From Alphaproteobacteria bacterium (lineage in GTDB: Bacteria; Pseudomonadota; Alphaproteobacteria; RF32; CAG-239), in contig JAGBLF010000020.1 of assembly GCA_017635595.1 (NCBI GenBank), positions 1 through 38,462 of the forward strand: a DNA stretch of 38,462 nucleotides. Reading direction: 5' to 3'. Position 1 is the stretch's first letter; the number at the start of each line of letters is the position of its first letter. Under the pieces are notes generated by a model. The model was not told the origin of the DNA, searched no databases, and saw nothing but the letters and a program-made list of their open reading frames with translations. The position numbers and the translations under genes are program-made. Shown piece by piece: positions 23,678 to 32,056 of the stretch.

Positions 23678-26600
23678 ATGGCTGAGAATACAGAATTTAG
23701 TGCAAAACTTAAAGAGATTGTCGAACAAAACAAACCCCTGCCGGCAGAAGACAATGCTTTTATGAAAGAGCTGGCCGAAAGCACAACCGCTTTAGACAGT
23801 CTGGACGAAAGCAGTCTGAAAAATCTGCAGGCATCTGTTGAAAATTTAGCTTCCAATTCTCCTTACAGAACTGTTTTAAGCGAGCGCATTTCCGACAAAT
23901 TAAACAAGCTTCAAACTACCGCCGAACCGACGGAAACCCGTGATGCATCCGAAAGCGCCTCCCCTGAAGCTTCTGCTGACGAAAATAAAACGGCAGAATC
24001 GGAACAACCTGCAGCCGACAAGCCAAAAACTTTTACCGACTTTATTACACAGCCATCTTACTCCGTTGCCGCTCGTCACAAAGAATTAAGCGAAAAAGGT
24101 GATTCAGCCACACCTGAGGAGCTTGAAGAAAAAGAATACTTGGAAGCTATGGCAAAAGAAGCTCTGAAACTTTCTTCTCCGGAGGCTGTTTCGATTGACA
24201 ATGCTGTAGCCTTAAAAGATTATTGCGAAATTGCATCCAACTCACCTGATTTAACCAACGAAGAAAAAGAGAAGCTTGCAAAACTCGAGCCGCAAATCGA
24301 AAAAGCTCTGGCTGAATTTGATAATTTGAACGACATCAGCCTCTTTGATGATTTTAATCCGGATGAGATGGATAAAAATGAGAAAGCGTGGCTTCAAGAA
24401 TCAAAAGAATTTTTAAGTGATAAAATAAACGATGATAATAAAGAAACTTTAGATTTATTATCGCATTTGGCTGCCCAAAAATTAAAAAATCAGACACCGG
24501 GAGAAAATGCCCAAGAAGTTATCGGTCAAGAGATAATTGATTTGCACGAACAATTTGCCGAAAACGTCCGTACTGAAATTATAAATCAAGGTGCCGCCAA
24601 TAAATTCAAAGCGGAAACCGGACTATCCGATGAAGAAATTGCCGCTCTTAAAATCAGTGGCGATAAAGGTCTGCTTGACAACGATGAAGAAAAGAAAAAA
24701 TACGAAGCTCTCATCAAAATCCGCGAAGACTACTTAAAGAAATATGCCGATGCGGATATAGCTACCGTTACATCGGTGCTAGCTTCCGAAGAAATGGCTT
24801 TGGAAGATCCGGAAAAAGCGAGAAAACTGGCAGCTATACACGCCAAGAACATAGATAATCAACCGCTGACGGATGAAGAAAAGCAAATCTATGACGAATT
24901 CAATAAACGGTGTCAGCGAAAAATAGATATAGCCACCGAAGCAACGCAAGTTACCTATGCCAGAGAAATTGATGCACTCGCCTCCCGTACGGCGCGTGTA
25001 ACCGGTGCTAAAGACGTAACAAATGAGACCAAGAGTCTATTAAAAGAATTTGCCGATAAACACCCTAAGCTCTATACCGCCAGCAAATGCCTTGCATTAG
25101 GCGGTTCTAAGGCAGCCTTAGGTATGGCTATAGGTATGGTTGCCGGCGTTAACGGCTTAGCCGCATATTCGGCTTACAACACTTTCAATGCCTGCAAAAA
25201 AGCCTATAAAGAATTCCAGGCAGAAACCGGCGAAAAAGGCTTCAAAAACTTTATTAAATATCTTAAAAAAGAAGAAAATGCCGACAAGCGCATTAACTTA
25301 ATCGGCTCGATTGCCCGCACGAGCATCACCATGACCCTTGCCACTGTCGGCAACGTAACAGGCTTATCGTACATTCCTGGTTTCAAATCAGCCGCCAATA
25401 TGGCAGTCAATATGGCAACAAACACAGCAAAATTCTTCCATAGCGGGAAAGCTTTTCTCAAAGATAAGAGCAGTAAAAACAAAAAGAAATTACTTGTAGC
25501 CGGTGCAGCATTGGCCGTAACCGGTGTAGCGGCAGCCGTAACATACGCTTTACCGGATGAGACCAAAGAAAAAATAGGTGATTGGGTTAAAGGATTATTT
25601 AAGGGTAAAGATGATGTACCTGCACCGGAAACACCTAACGAGCCGGAAGTAGAGAACCAATCATCGGGTTCATCGAGCAAACCTTTCGATTTGGAAGAAG
25701 CTAAGCAAAAGCTCAGAGATGCAGCTAAGCTTGATCCGGAAACCGAAAGAATCATAAATCAAAAATATGAATTCCACGGTCACGGCCACGGCGGAAAAAT
25801 CCTCGGACAGGCAGGTAACGGCAATGGTAATACAGATACAACGCCGACAACGCCGACAACGCCGACAACACCGACGACACCGACAACACCGACGACACCG
25901 ACACCGGAAACCGTAAAAGCCGATGAAGTTTCTTATAGTTTTGACCAGCGTCAAGGTTTATTTATCAGCGATACAAAAGGTGTGGGCATACATCATACCG
26001 ATACGGCTGTTAAAGGTACAGATCAGCTGTTTGAAGGCGGAACGGCTAAATTGCCGTCACAAGCCGAAGGAGAGGCAAATACAGCCTACGACGAGCGTGT
26101 CATTGCAGCTGTTAATGCCGATATCAGCCGCAATGCCGAACTTGGCGACAATTATCATGCTAAATTCTCCATTCAGAAACAAGACGGTTCAACCATCGAT
26201 GTCAAACAACATGCTTCGATTAAAGAAACTAACGAGGAAACGATTACAAAACTTCGTCGTAAAATCAGAACCGAGGAAGATACATACTCGCAAAAAATTG
26301 ATAGACATACCGATAGAGAAACAGGTCAATCTTATACAACGACAAAATTCCGCAGCCACCAGGTTGAATCCAACACTGTCGGTGATGCTAACGGCGTAAA
26401 AGATGATAAAATCTTGCGTGCGGCAACAGTCGGCAATAAAAAATATGAGATTGTCCGTGACGGTGATACAGGTAAAAAGTTCATTGTCGAATCTCAACGT
26501 AACGAAAACGGCGTTTATGAACGGGTATCGTCCGCGCGCACAACCATGGGAGATAAGAAAACTCTGCAGTCAATGATTAATAAAGAAATGAGTGGCCAGA

Positions 26601-26719
26601 ACGCCGGCGCAACTACAGCACCGCAACCGGTAACGCAAAATACAATTGCTCCGGATCCGAAAATCAAAGAAATCTCTGTAGCCCAACTCGCTGCCATGAA
26701 CAAAGATTACACCGCCTAG
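23678..26719 (+). CDS. Large hypothetical protein with central membrane segments and a TTP repeat
   Basis: A 1013-residue protein I do not recognise. Residues 1-450 are very acidic, helical and likely coiled-coil (ELEEKEYLEAMAKEALKL, NDEEKKKYEALIKIREDYLK), with no signal peptide. Three hydrophobic stretches lie near 474-500 (GMAIGMVAGVNGLAAYSAY), 545-580 and 604-626 (LLVAGAALAVTGVAAAVTYA). Next come a His-Gly patch (HGHGHGG, ~699-705) and a Thr-Thr-Pro linker (721-743), then a 270-residue C-terminal part that looks beta-rich and polar (KQDGSTIDVKQHA, GNKKYEIVRDGDTGKKF). GGAG stands before the ATG and a strong terminator follows, so it is transcribed alone. The plan resembles a membrane-inserted or secreted effector, or a scaffold, but nothing proves it. 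Confidence 0.85.
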   Translation: MAENTEFSAKLKEIVEQNKPLPAEDNAFMKELAESTTALDSLDESSLKNLQASVENLASNSPYRTVLSERISDKLNKLQTTAEPTETRDASESASPEASADENKTAESEQPAADKPKTFTDFITQPSYSVAARHKELSEKGDSATPEELEEKEYLEAMAKEALKLSSPEAVSIDNAVALKDYCEIASNSPDLTNEEKEKLAKLEPQIEKALAEFDNLNDISLFDDFNPDEMDKNEKAWLQESKEFLSDKINDDNKETLDLLSHLAAQKLKNQTPGENAQEVIGQEIIDLHEQFAENVRTEIINQGAANKFKAETGLSDEEIAALKISGDKGLLDNDEEKKKYEALIKIREDYLKKYADADIATVTSVLASEEMALEDPEKARKLAAIHAKNIDNQPLTDEEKQIYDEFNKRCQRKIDIATEATQVTYAREIDALASRTARVTGAKDVTNETKSLLKEFADKHPKLYTASKCLALGGSKAALGMAIGMVAGVNGLAAYSAYNTFNACKKAYKEFQAETGEKGFKNFIKYLKKEENADKRINLIGSIARTSITMTLATVGNVTGLSYIPGFKSAANMAVNMATNTAKFFHSGKAFLKDKSSKNKKKLLVAGAALAVTGVAAAVTYALPDETKEKIGDWVKGLFKGKDDVPAPETPNEPEVENQSSGSSSKPFDLEEAKQKLRDAAKLDPETERIINQKYEFHGHGHGGKILGQAGNGNGNTDTTPTTPTTPTTPTTPTTPTTPTPETVKADEVSYSFDQRQGLFISDTKGVGIHHTDTAVKGTDQLFEGGTAKLPSQAEGEANTAYDERVIAAVNADISRNAELGDNYHAKFSIQKQDGSTIDVKQHASIKETNEETITKLRRKIRTEEDTYSQKIDRHTDRETGQSYTTTKFRSHQVESNTVGDANGVKDDKILRAATVGNKKYEIVRDGDTGKKFIVESQRNENGVYERVSSARTTMGDKKTLQSMINKEMSGQNAGATTAPQPVTQNTIAPDPKIKEISVAQLAAMNKDYTA
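25838..25906 (+). repeat. In-frame 9-bp tandem repeat coding Thr-Thr-Pro
   Basis: Seven copies of ACR-ACR-CCG (ACAACGCCG and variants) run from 25838 to about 25900, then ACACCG. They encode Thr-Thr-Pro units, residues 721-743, joining the membrane part to the C-terminal part of the large protein. Copies differ only at third codon positions, so copy number can change without a frameshift. Confidence 0.9.
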
Positions 26720-26736
26720 GTTCAGCAAATGTTGAT

Positions 26737-26767
26737 AAATCCCTCGCCCGCGCGAGGGATTTTTTTA
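26737..26767 (+). terminator. Rho-independent terminator of the 1013-residue protein gene
   Basis: ATCCCTCGC (26739-26747) pairs perfectly with GCGAGGGAT (26752-26760) around CCGC, followed by T6. It begins 20 bases past the stop. Confidence 0.9.
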
Positions 26768-26831
26768 TTGATTATTTCTAAAAAAATAGTACATTTATAG
26801 CAGTTATAACTATTATGAAAGGATTATAAAA

Positions 26832-27764
26832 ATGGAAGCCGTTGCTATCGCACTTTTAGTTTTGGTTATCGTATTGTTGATTAATTCGGCAGTTATTGTC
26901 CGTCAGGGCTATGAATACACGGTTGAAAACTTCGGTAAATATACCCGTCTGTTAAAACCGGGATTTCATATTTTAATTCCGATTTTTGAAACTATCGGCG
27001 CCCGTATTAACCGCAAGGAACAGGTTTTACAGGTTTCTTCGCAAGAAGTTATTACCAAAGATAACGCTATGGTCAAGGTTAACGGCGTGCTGTTTTACCA
27101 AATCCAAGATACCGTTAATGCCGCTTATCAGGTTGAAAATCTGGACTATGCCATTATGAACCTTGTCATGACCAACATCCGTACGGTTATCGGCAGCATG
27201 GAAATCGATGAACTCTTATCACAACGTAATATCATCAACCAAAGATTATTGGACGTCGTCGATGTTGCAACCGTTCCTTGGGGCGTTAAGGTAACCCGTG
27301 TTGAAATTAAAGACATTACCCCGCCGAGCGATTTGATTGACTCCATGGCGCGCCAAATGAAAGCAGAACGCGACAAACGTGCCAACATTTTGGAAGCCGA
27401 AGGTTTAAGACAAGCCGAAATTTTGCAGGCCGAAGGTCAAAAACAAGCCGTCATTTTGGAGGCAGAAGGCCGCAAAGAAGCAGCCTTCCGTGAAGCTGAA
27501 GCGCGCGAGCGTGCCGCACAAGCCGAAGCCGCTGCCACAAAACTCGTATCCGATGCCATCGCCAAAGGCAATCCGAGCGCTTTGTCTTACTTCTTGGGGC
27601 AAAAATACATTGAGGCACTGCAAGGTATTGTTACTTCACCGAATGAAAAATTGTTGATGCTGCCGGTTGATACCGCCCAGGTTATGAGCACGGTAGCCGG
27701 AATTTCGGAGCTGGTTAAAGACACCATGAAAAAAACACCCCACAAAACAACTAAGGAGCAATAA
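26832..27764 (+). CDS. SPFH/Band 7 membrane protein (QmcA/stomatin-like)
   Basis: A 310-residue stomatin-like protein. One N-terminal helix (residues 3-22, VAIALLVLVIVLLINSAVIV) anchors it, followed by the Band 7 domain (RQGYEYTVENFGKYTRLLKPG, VKVNGVLFYQI, ATVPWGVKVTRVEIKDI). A long helical tail contains four EAEG repeats (ILEAEGLRQAEILQAEGQKQ) and then ends in PVDTAQVMSTVAGI. Such proteins form large ring or cage oligomers in the inner membrane, often around FtsH or NfeD. AAAGGA precedes the ATG by nine bases. The NfeD gene follows after two bases, the usual pair. Confidence 0.93.
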   Translation: MEAVAIALLVLVIVLLINSAVIVRQGYEYTVENFGKYTRLLKPGFHILIPIFETIGARINRKEQVLQVSSQEVITKDNAMVKVNGVLFYQIQDTVNAAYQVENLDYAIMNLVMTNIRTVIGSMEIDELLSQRNIINQRLLDVVDVATVPWGVKVTRVEIKDITPPSDLIDSMARQMKAERDKRANILEAEGLRQAEILQAEGQKQAVILEAEGRKEAAFREAEARERAAQAEAAATKLVSDAIAKGNPSALSYFLGQKYIEALQGIVTSPNEKLLMLPVDTAQVMSTVAGISELVKDTMKKTPHKTTKEQ

Positions 27765-27766
27765 AA

Positions 27767-28210
27767 ATGTTTGATTCTCCGGTTACCAATTGGCTGATTG
27801 TCGGCTTGGTATTATCTGCCTTAGAACTTGTGGTTCCGGGTGTTTACCTCATCTGGTTCGGGTTTGCCGGCTTTGCCATGAGTATTTTGATGTGCTTTAC
27901 TTCAATGGCTGTCACGACGCAACTTATTTGGTTTGCTTTATTTTCAGCCGTCTTTGCCGTCATCGGGTGGTTTGCATATCGTGTAATTATGAAAAAAACC
28001 GAAACACCGAAAGAATACCGCAATTTAAATAATTCGGCCGAACAACACGTCGGCTCAATCGTTACGATTGCCCAAGATGTCGAAGATAATAATACTAAAG
28101 TTAAAATCGGTGATACTTTTTGGCTTGCTTACAGTGAAAAGCCTCTTAAAAAAGGTGATACTGCCAAAGTTACCGGCGTTAAAGACAGTTTGATATTGAT
28201 TATCGAATAA
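27767..28210 (+). CDS. NfeD-like membrane protein
   Basis: A 147-residue NfeD family protein: membrane helices near residues 5-28 ([19 protein letters not shown]), 30-50 and 57-78, then a small OB-fold domain ([40 protein letters not shown]). It is the short form without the ClpP-like protease domain. NfeD OB domains are thought to cap or regulate the partner stomatin; AAGGAG overlaps the end of that gene, so they are translated together. The E. coli counterpart pair is QmcA-YbbK. Confidence 0.92.
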   Translation: MFDSPVTNWLIVGLVLSALELVVPGVYLIWFGFAGFAMSILMCFTSMAVTTQLIWFALFSAVFAVIGWFAYRVIMKKTETPKEYRNLNNSAEQHVGSIVTIAQDVEDNNTKVKIGDTFWLAYSEKPLKKGDTAKVTGVKDSLILIIE

Positions 28211-28218
28211 CAAACCCA

Positions 28219-28262
28219 AAATCCGGCACGGAATCAGTACATTCTGTTGCCGGATTTTTTTT
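28219..28262 (+). terminator. Rho-independent terminator after the NfeD gene
   Basis: ATCCGGCA (28221-28228) pairs with TGCCGGAT (28248-28255), with T7 after it and a minor inner hairpin GAAT/ATTC in the loop. Confidence 0.88.
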
Positions 28263-28280
28263 GCACAAAAGGAAATAACT

Positions 28281-29108
28281 ATGCTACATATCGGTTGCCA
28301 TTTATCCATATCCAAAGGCTTCGAGCACATCGGTAAAGAAGCCTCATCCATAAATGCCGACACATTCCAGTTTTTCACGCGCAATCCCCAAGGCGGCAAG
28401 GCCAAAGACTTGGATATGAATGATATCAAAAAGTACAATACTTACGCTCAAGAGAATCACTTTGCTAAAATTGTCGCTCATGCGCCCTACACGCTTAATC
28501 CATGTTCCGATAAGCCGGAAACCCGCGAATTTGCCGAAATGGTATTTGCCGATGATTTAAAACGTATGGAATATGTTCCGAACAATTACTATAATTTTCA
28601 CCCCGGTTCGCACGTCGGACAAGGAAGCTCTGTCGGTGTAGCCATAATTATTGATATGCTTAATCGATTGCTTATGCCGGAGCAAACAACTATGGTATTA
28701 CTTGAAACCATGTCAGGTAAAGGTTCGGAAGTCGGTTCAACCTTTGAAGAACTGGCTGAAATTATTAAAGGTGTTAAATACCAAGATAAAATCGGGGTAT
28801 GTATGGATACCTGCCACGTTTTCGCGGCCGGCTACGATATTGTTCATGATTTGGACGGTGTTATGAACTCGTTTGATAAAATCATCGGTTTAGAGTGCTT
28901 AAAAGCCGTCCATTTAAACGACAGTTTAATGCCGTACCAATCGCATAAAGATCGTCACGCTAAAATTGGAGAAGGTTTAATCGGTAAAGAAGCGCTGATT
29001 CGTTTTGTAAATCACCCGATTATTCATGAACTGCCGATTATTTTGGAAACGCCGAATGACTTGTCCGGTTATGCCGCCGAAATAAAGCTGATGCGAGATA
29101 ACAGTTAG
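28281..29108 (+). CDS. nfo: Endonuclease IV (AP endonuclease, deoxyribonuclease IV)
   Basis: Cuts DNA 5' to abasic sites and repairs blocked 3' ends in base excision repair; TIM barrel with three zinc ions. The 275-residue protein has the family signatures: [11 protein letters not shown] at the start, [57 protein letters not shown] and ILETPND, which contain the metal ligands (His, Glu, Asp). AAAGGA stands seven bases before the ATG. It lies after the NfeD terminator and before its own at 29127, so it is a single-gene unit. Confidence 0.97.
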   Translation: MLHIGCHLSISKGFEHIGKEASSINADTFQFFTRNPQGGKAKDLDMNDIKKYNTYAQENHFAKIVAHAPYTLNPCSDKPETREFAEMVFADDLKRMEYVPNNYYNFHPGSHVGQGSSVGVAIIIDMLNRLLMPEQTTMVLLETMSGKGSEVGSTFEELAEIIKGVKYQDKIGVCMDTCHVFAAGYDIVHDLDGVMNSFDKIIGLECLKAVHLNDSLMPYQSHKDRHAKIGEGLIGKEALIRFVNHPIIHELPIILETPNDLSGYAAEIKLMRDNS

Positions 29109-29126
29109 AAGATACCTTAAAAAGCA

Positions 29127-29166
29127 AATACCCCTTGTAGCGCTGAAACGTTACAGGGGGTATTTT
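29127..29166. terminator. Bidirectional terminator between nfo and the lipoprotein gene
   Basis: AAATACCCC-TTGTA (29128-29139) pairs with TACA-GGGGGTATTT (29152-29165) with one bulge. The genes converge here, and each strand has T or A runs outside the stem, so it can serve both. Confidence 0.75.
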
Positions 29167-29178
29167 AAGAGTTATTCC

Positions 29179-29424
29179 TCAACGACGGTAGTGTCGATGA
29201 GAAGGACCATGATGACGCGGCGGTGGCGGCGGCAATGGCCTTCTGTAATACGGTCTGCCGTAGTAATACCTTGGATACACCGGTGTATAGTAGTAACCGG
29301 GTGTCGAAACAACCACGGTTGCCGGGTACGGATACGGTTCACTGATCTCAAGCGCAGCACCGCAACTCGAGAATGACAGCAAGCTCACTAAGCAAACTGC
29401 CAAGATAAATAAAATCTTTTTCAT
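29179..29424 (-). CDS. Small Tyr/Pro/His-rich putative lipoprotein
   Basis: An 81-residue protein with a signal peptide (KKILFILAVCLVSLLSF) ending in SFSSC, a lipobox-like site with Cys at about 21. The mature part has PYPYPATVVV, then Tyr-Arg-Pro-rich YYYTPVYPRYYYGRPYYRRP, six prolines and a His-Arg tail. No enzyme motif is present. The ATG at 29424 is used; a TTG at 29457 is possible. There is no Shine-Dalgarno, unlike neighbouring genes, and this composition and signal type resemble small lipoproteins of Bacteroidetes. An acquired gene is possible but not shown. Confidence 0.65.
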   Translation of the reverse strand: MKKILFILAVCLVSLLSFSSCGAALEISEPYPYPATVVVSTPGYYYTPVYPRYYYGRPYYRRPLPPPPPRHHGPSHRHYRR

Positions 29425-29540
29425 AAGGCGTATTGTTTTAAAGGTTAATAAATACAAAATTATTAGTGATTATTTATATGTTAGCCTAAAAAACAAAATT
29501 TGTCCAGTAGTTTTTCATTTATTATTTTTTACTCTTATTT

Positions 29541-29570
29541 AAGTTATTCAGATATAACATAACTTATAAT
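29541..29570 (+). promoter_or_regulatory. Possible promoter and inverted repeat before the GT8 gene
   Basis: A consensus -10 TATAAT lies at 29565-29570, 25 bases before the ATG at 29595. It abuts an inverted repeat AAGTTAT (29541-29547) / ATAACTT (29559-29565). No clear -35 is present. Confidence 0.4.
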
Positions 29571-29594
29571 CAGGCATCATAGGATATAAGTAAT

Positions 29595-29837
29595 ATGCGC
29601 CATTTTACATTTTTAGCTGTTGTAATTTTGATAATTGTCATACATACCGCATATTTTAAAATACACACCGACTCTGCTTTTCCAAAGGATACAATTCATA
29701 TCTTTTTTGTTGTCGATGATAATTATGTCAAATACCTTTCAGTTGCAATGGCGTCTATCTTAAAAAATACTAAAAGTCCCATTTTTTTCACATTATTGAC
29801 AATCAAATTACCGATAAAACAAAAGCAAAATTGTTAA
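29595..29837 (+). CDS. N-terminal fragment of a GT8 glycosyltransferase
   Basis: An 80-codon frame holding a membrane anchor (FTFLAVVILIIVIHTAYF, residues 4-21) and the start of a GT8 domain: DTIHIFFVVDDNYVKYLSVA and MASILKNTKSPIFF. The normal family sequence after this would be H-I-I-D. Here the frame slips to TLLTIKLP and stops at 29835. Restoring one T in the run at 29782-29788 gives FFHIIDNQITDKTKAKLLKL, joining perfectly to the next frame. It is therefore one gene broken by a one-base deletion. Confidence 0.78.
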   Translation: MRHFTFLAVVILIIVIHTAYFKIHTDSAFPKDTIHIFFVVDDNYVKYLSVAMASILKNTKSPIFFTLLTIKLPIKQKQNC

Positions 29838-30601
29838 AACTGCAAAACTATAAGAAGTTTGCTATTGAATTTTTGCCTATCCGTGACATTAGCCCGTTGA
29901 ATCTTCCGCCGAACATAATGCCGCACATCAATCAAACAACCAATTATCGTTTGATGTTATCCTCTATGAAGCCGGAAATAAAAAAATGCATACTAAGTGA
30001 TGCCGATTTGGTATATGTAGCTGATATCAAAGAATTGTGGAATACAGATGTGGAAGATTTTTATATGGCTGCCGTTCCGGATCCTGCCGATAAAAACCGC
30101 ACAAAAAACTGGATTAGACAATTACCTATTTACAAAAAAGAGCATTATGTCAATACCGGTGTTACCGTACTCAATCTGGAAAAATGGCGCCAAGACAATA
30201 TAGAAAGCAGATTCTTTACCTACGCAGGCTTATATCACCGGTATCTGACCTTTCCTGATCAGGACCTAATCAACATTGTATTACATTTCAGAGTAAAATA
30301 CTTAAATCCGCGCTTTAATGCGATGCCTGAACAAAAGTATTATAGTCTGTCGGAGCAAATCAGCGCTTTTTACGAGCCGGCCGTTATTCATTGGGCTGGT
30401 CCGGACAAGCCGTGGCAAAATCCGGATACCCCTCAACCGCAATATTTTTGGGACTACGTAAATCTATCCCCGTTTAGTGCACAAATATATGCAGATTATT
30501 ATCTTCCAAAAATAAGCACGGTACTCAAAAAATATTTAGATTGTCCGACTAAGCAGAAAAAATCGCCGTTATATGATAAATTATGCCGTTTTATCCCATA
30601 A
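29831..30601 (+). CDS. GT8 glycosyltransferase, main part of a frame-broken gene
   Basis: A 256-codon frame with most of a GT8 (LPS alpha-glycosyltransferase, WaaI/WaaJ-like) domain: INQTTNYRLMLSSMKPEIKK, the metal-binding DAD in ILSDADLVYVADI, HYVNTGVTVLNLEKWR, FPDQDLINIV and the C-terminal VIHWAGPDKPW. The frame begins with a TTG at 29831 that has no ribosome binding site and is no real start; the true start is the ATG at 29595. With the frame mended the protein is about 335 residues, anchored in the inner membrane. The gene converges with and overlaps the DUF2157 gene by 21 bases. Confidence 0.85.
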   Translation: MLKLQNYKKFAIEFLPIRDISPLNLPPNIMPHINQTTNYRLMLSSMKPEIKKCILSDADLVYVADIKELWNTDVEDFYMAAVPDPADKNRTKNWIRQLPIYKKEHYVNTGVTVLNLEKWRQDNIESRFFTYAGLYHRYLTFPDQDLINIVLHFRVKYLNPRFNAMPEQKYYSLSEQISAFYEPAVIHWAGPDKPWQNPDTPQPQYFWDYVNLSPFSAQIYADYYLPKISTVLKKYLDCPTKQKKSPLYDKLCRFIP

Positions 30602-31648
30602 TTGTTGGCCGTATTTTTTTAACCCCCACAAAGTCCCTGCCATTATAATACCGCTGCCGATTAATTTTAAACCGGCACTTATTAAATCATCACTGTCGAA
30701 GTAATATGTTATCACCGTCAATACAGCCAATAAAACCGCTCCGTTAAACAAACGCGGTTTGCGGTAGTGATACGCATACAAAGCCAACACACCGCAATAC
30801 CACCATGTCGGCAGTAATGCTATTTTTATTGAAGAAAAAATGGTTATTCCGAATAAAAACAGCGGCATAAATGTCTTACGCTTATTTTTCAGGCTCAACA
30901 AATATGAATAGACAATCACAACAATAACGCTCCCCATTAATGCCGCATAGGTATTGAAATTCATTAACGAAGCTCGCATCATTTCCCAATTATTATCATA
31001 AGACATCATTAAAAACAGCAAAAGCGCACCGCTGAAAAATTTCGTGGCACGAGCAACCGTACCTTCCGCATACTTTGGTATATTAACAAGTGTTTCGTAA
31101 ACCGTAACCACCGCCAAAACCGCCATGGTATGAATAAAAGAAGATGGCAAAGAGCTTACATCGATAATTTTTTGGGTTGCGGAAAAATAAAATATCGGCA
31201 GCCATCCCCAAATCAAAACCGGTTGCACAAACAAAAGCGGAAAAGCTAAAAAGCTCCAAAACAGCATTGCCCTATCAAAATCCGAACGCAAGTGATAAAC
31301 TTGTCCGATTAAACCTATCGTTGCCATAATCAAAAAGCAAAATAAACACAAGCAAGCAGTATAAGCCGTTTTATAATTGCGGCTGTACAGTTCGGTAATA
31401 ATAAAGGCATTCAGTAAAAGCAAAATCAATGCCCCGCATAACTTTACGAAATCAGGAATTTCCTGCCAGTTGGCCGCAACTAAAGAAACAACACCGAGCC
31501 CCATCAAAAAAGCCGCAAAGCAAAACAAAATCGCCAACCAATGACTTTCTAACGAATTCTTCTCTTCGAAAGCCAAAATTTTCTCAACGTCTTTAGCGGT
31601 AATAAGCTTATTTTCCTGCCATATTTGCAGCTTTTTCTTCAAACGCAT
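30581..31648 (-). CDS. DUF2157 integral membrane protein, copy B
   Basis: A 355-residue membrane protein with about ten helices. The N-terminal cytosolic part (KLQIWQENKLITAKDVEKIL) is the DUF2157 lead-in. Next comes a stretch it shares with copy A: FLMGLGVVSLVAANWQEIP then VKLCGALILLL. AGGAG lies nine bases before the ATG. The family is widespread but of unknown function; members are often next to a GDYXXLXY gene, as here. It is last in the operon and its 3' end overlaps the GT8 gene tail to tail. Confidence 0.88.
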   Translation of the reverse strand: MRLKKKLQIWQENKLITAKDVEKILAFEEKNSLESHWLAILFCFAAFLMGLGVVSLVAANWQEIPDFVKLCGALILLLLNAFIITELYSRNYKTAYTACLCLFCFLIMATIGLIGQVYHLRSDFDRAMLFWSFLAFPLLFVQPVLIWGWLPIFYFSATQKIIDVSSLPSSFIHTMAVLAVVTVYETLVNIPKYAEGTVARATKFFSGALLLFLMMSYDNNWEMMRASLMNFNTYAALMGSVIVVIVYSYLLSLKNKRKTFMPLFLFGITIFSSIKIALLPTWWYCGVLALYAYHYRKPRLFNGAVLLAVLTVITYYFDSDDLISAGLKLIGSGIIMAGTLWGLKKYGQQLWDKTA

Positions 31649-31657
31649 GGCCCTCTC

Positions 31658-32056
31658 CTATTTTTGCGTATTAACATATTCCATAAATGATTTTCCGTCA
31701 ACAAACAAGTCGGTAATGATTGGTTCAAAACCCGGACTGTATGAAAATTGCAGTTTAACCACACCGGCATTAACTTTCTGTGTTAATTTTTCCGATTGTT
31801 CACGTTTAATGTAAAATGTATAAGTTGTGTTAAAATCATCTTTCGGACATACATTGTCAGCAAATTGCGTACAATCGGTTTTTTCCCAATCCGGTCGCAG
31901 ATACATATAATATCCCGAGAAGAAATCTTTTGGGTCATAGCCCTGAACAGCAACTTCAACTTTTTCAAAGTTGCTCATATAGCTTAAACGCAGCATACTT
32001 CCGGCCAAAACGATAATAGGCAACAATAGCAATGAGGCTAAAACTTTAGTGTTCAT
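31658..32056 (-). CDS. GDYXXLXY family exported or membrane-anchored protein
   Basis: A 132-residue protein with one N-terminal hydrophobic segment (VLASLLLLPIIVLAGSM, residues 4-20), perhaps an uncleaved anchor, and an outer part. The family motif is SGYYMYLRPDW near residue 47, with family-like VEVAVQGYDPKDFF before it. Two cysteines (CTQFADNVC) may form a disulfide. It overlaps the upstream DUF2157 gene by 11 bases and is nine bases from the next. Function is unknown; the fixed linkage to DUF2157 proteins suggests a complex in the inner membrane. Confidence 0.85.
   Translation of the reverse strand: MNTKVLASLLLLPIIVLAGSMLRLSYMSNFEKVEVAVQGYDPKDFFSGYYMYLRPDWEKTDCTQFADNVCPKDDFNTTYTFYIKREQSEKLTQKVNAGVVKLQFSYSPGFEPIITDLFVDGKSFMEYVNTQK

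Noticed and set aside
25204..25755. A long (183-codon) antisense frame in the 1013-residue gene
   Set aside because: It is hydrophobic only because it lies opposite the membrane-coding part; no binding site or promoter, and the sense frame has clear start, stop and terminator.
25670..25954. Arg/Cys-rich open frame antisense to the TTP repeat
   Set aside because: The 9-bp repeat read backwards gives RRCRRC; it is a shadow of the coding repeat.
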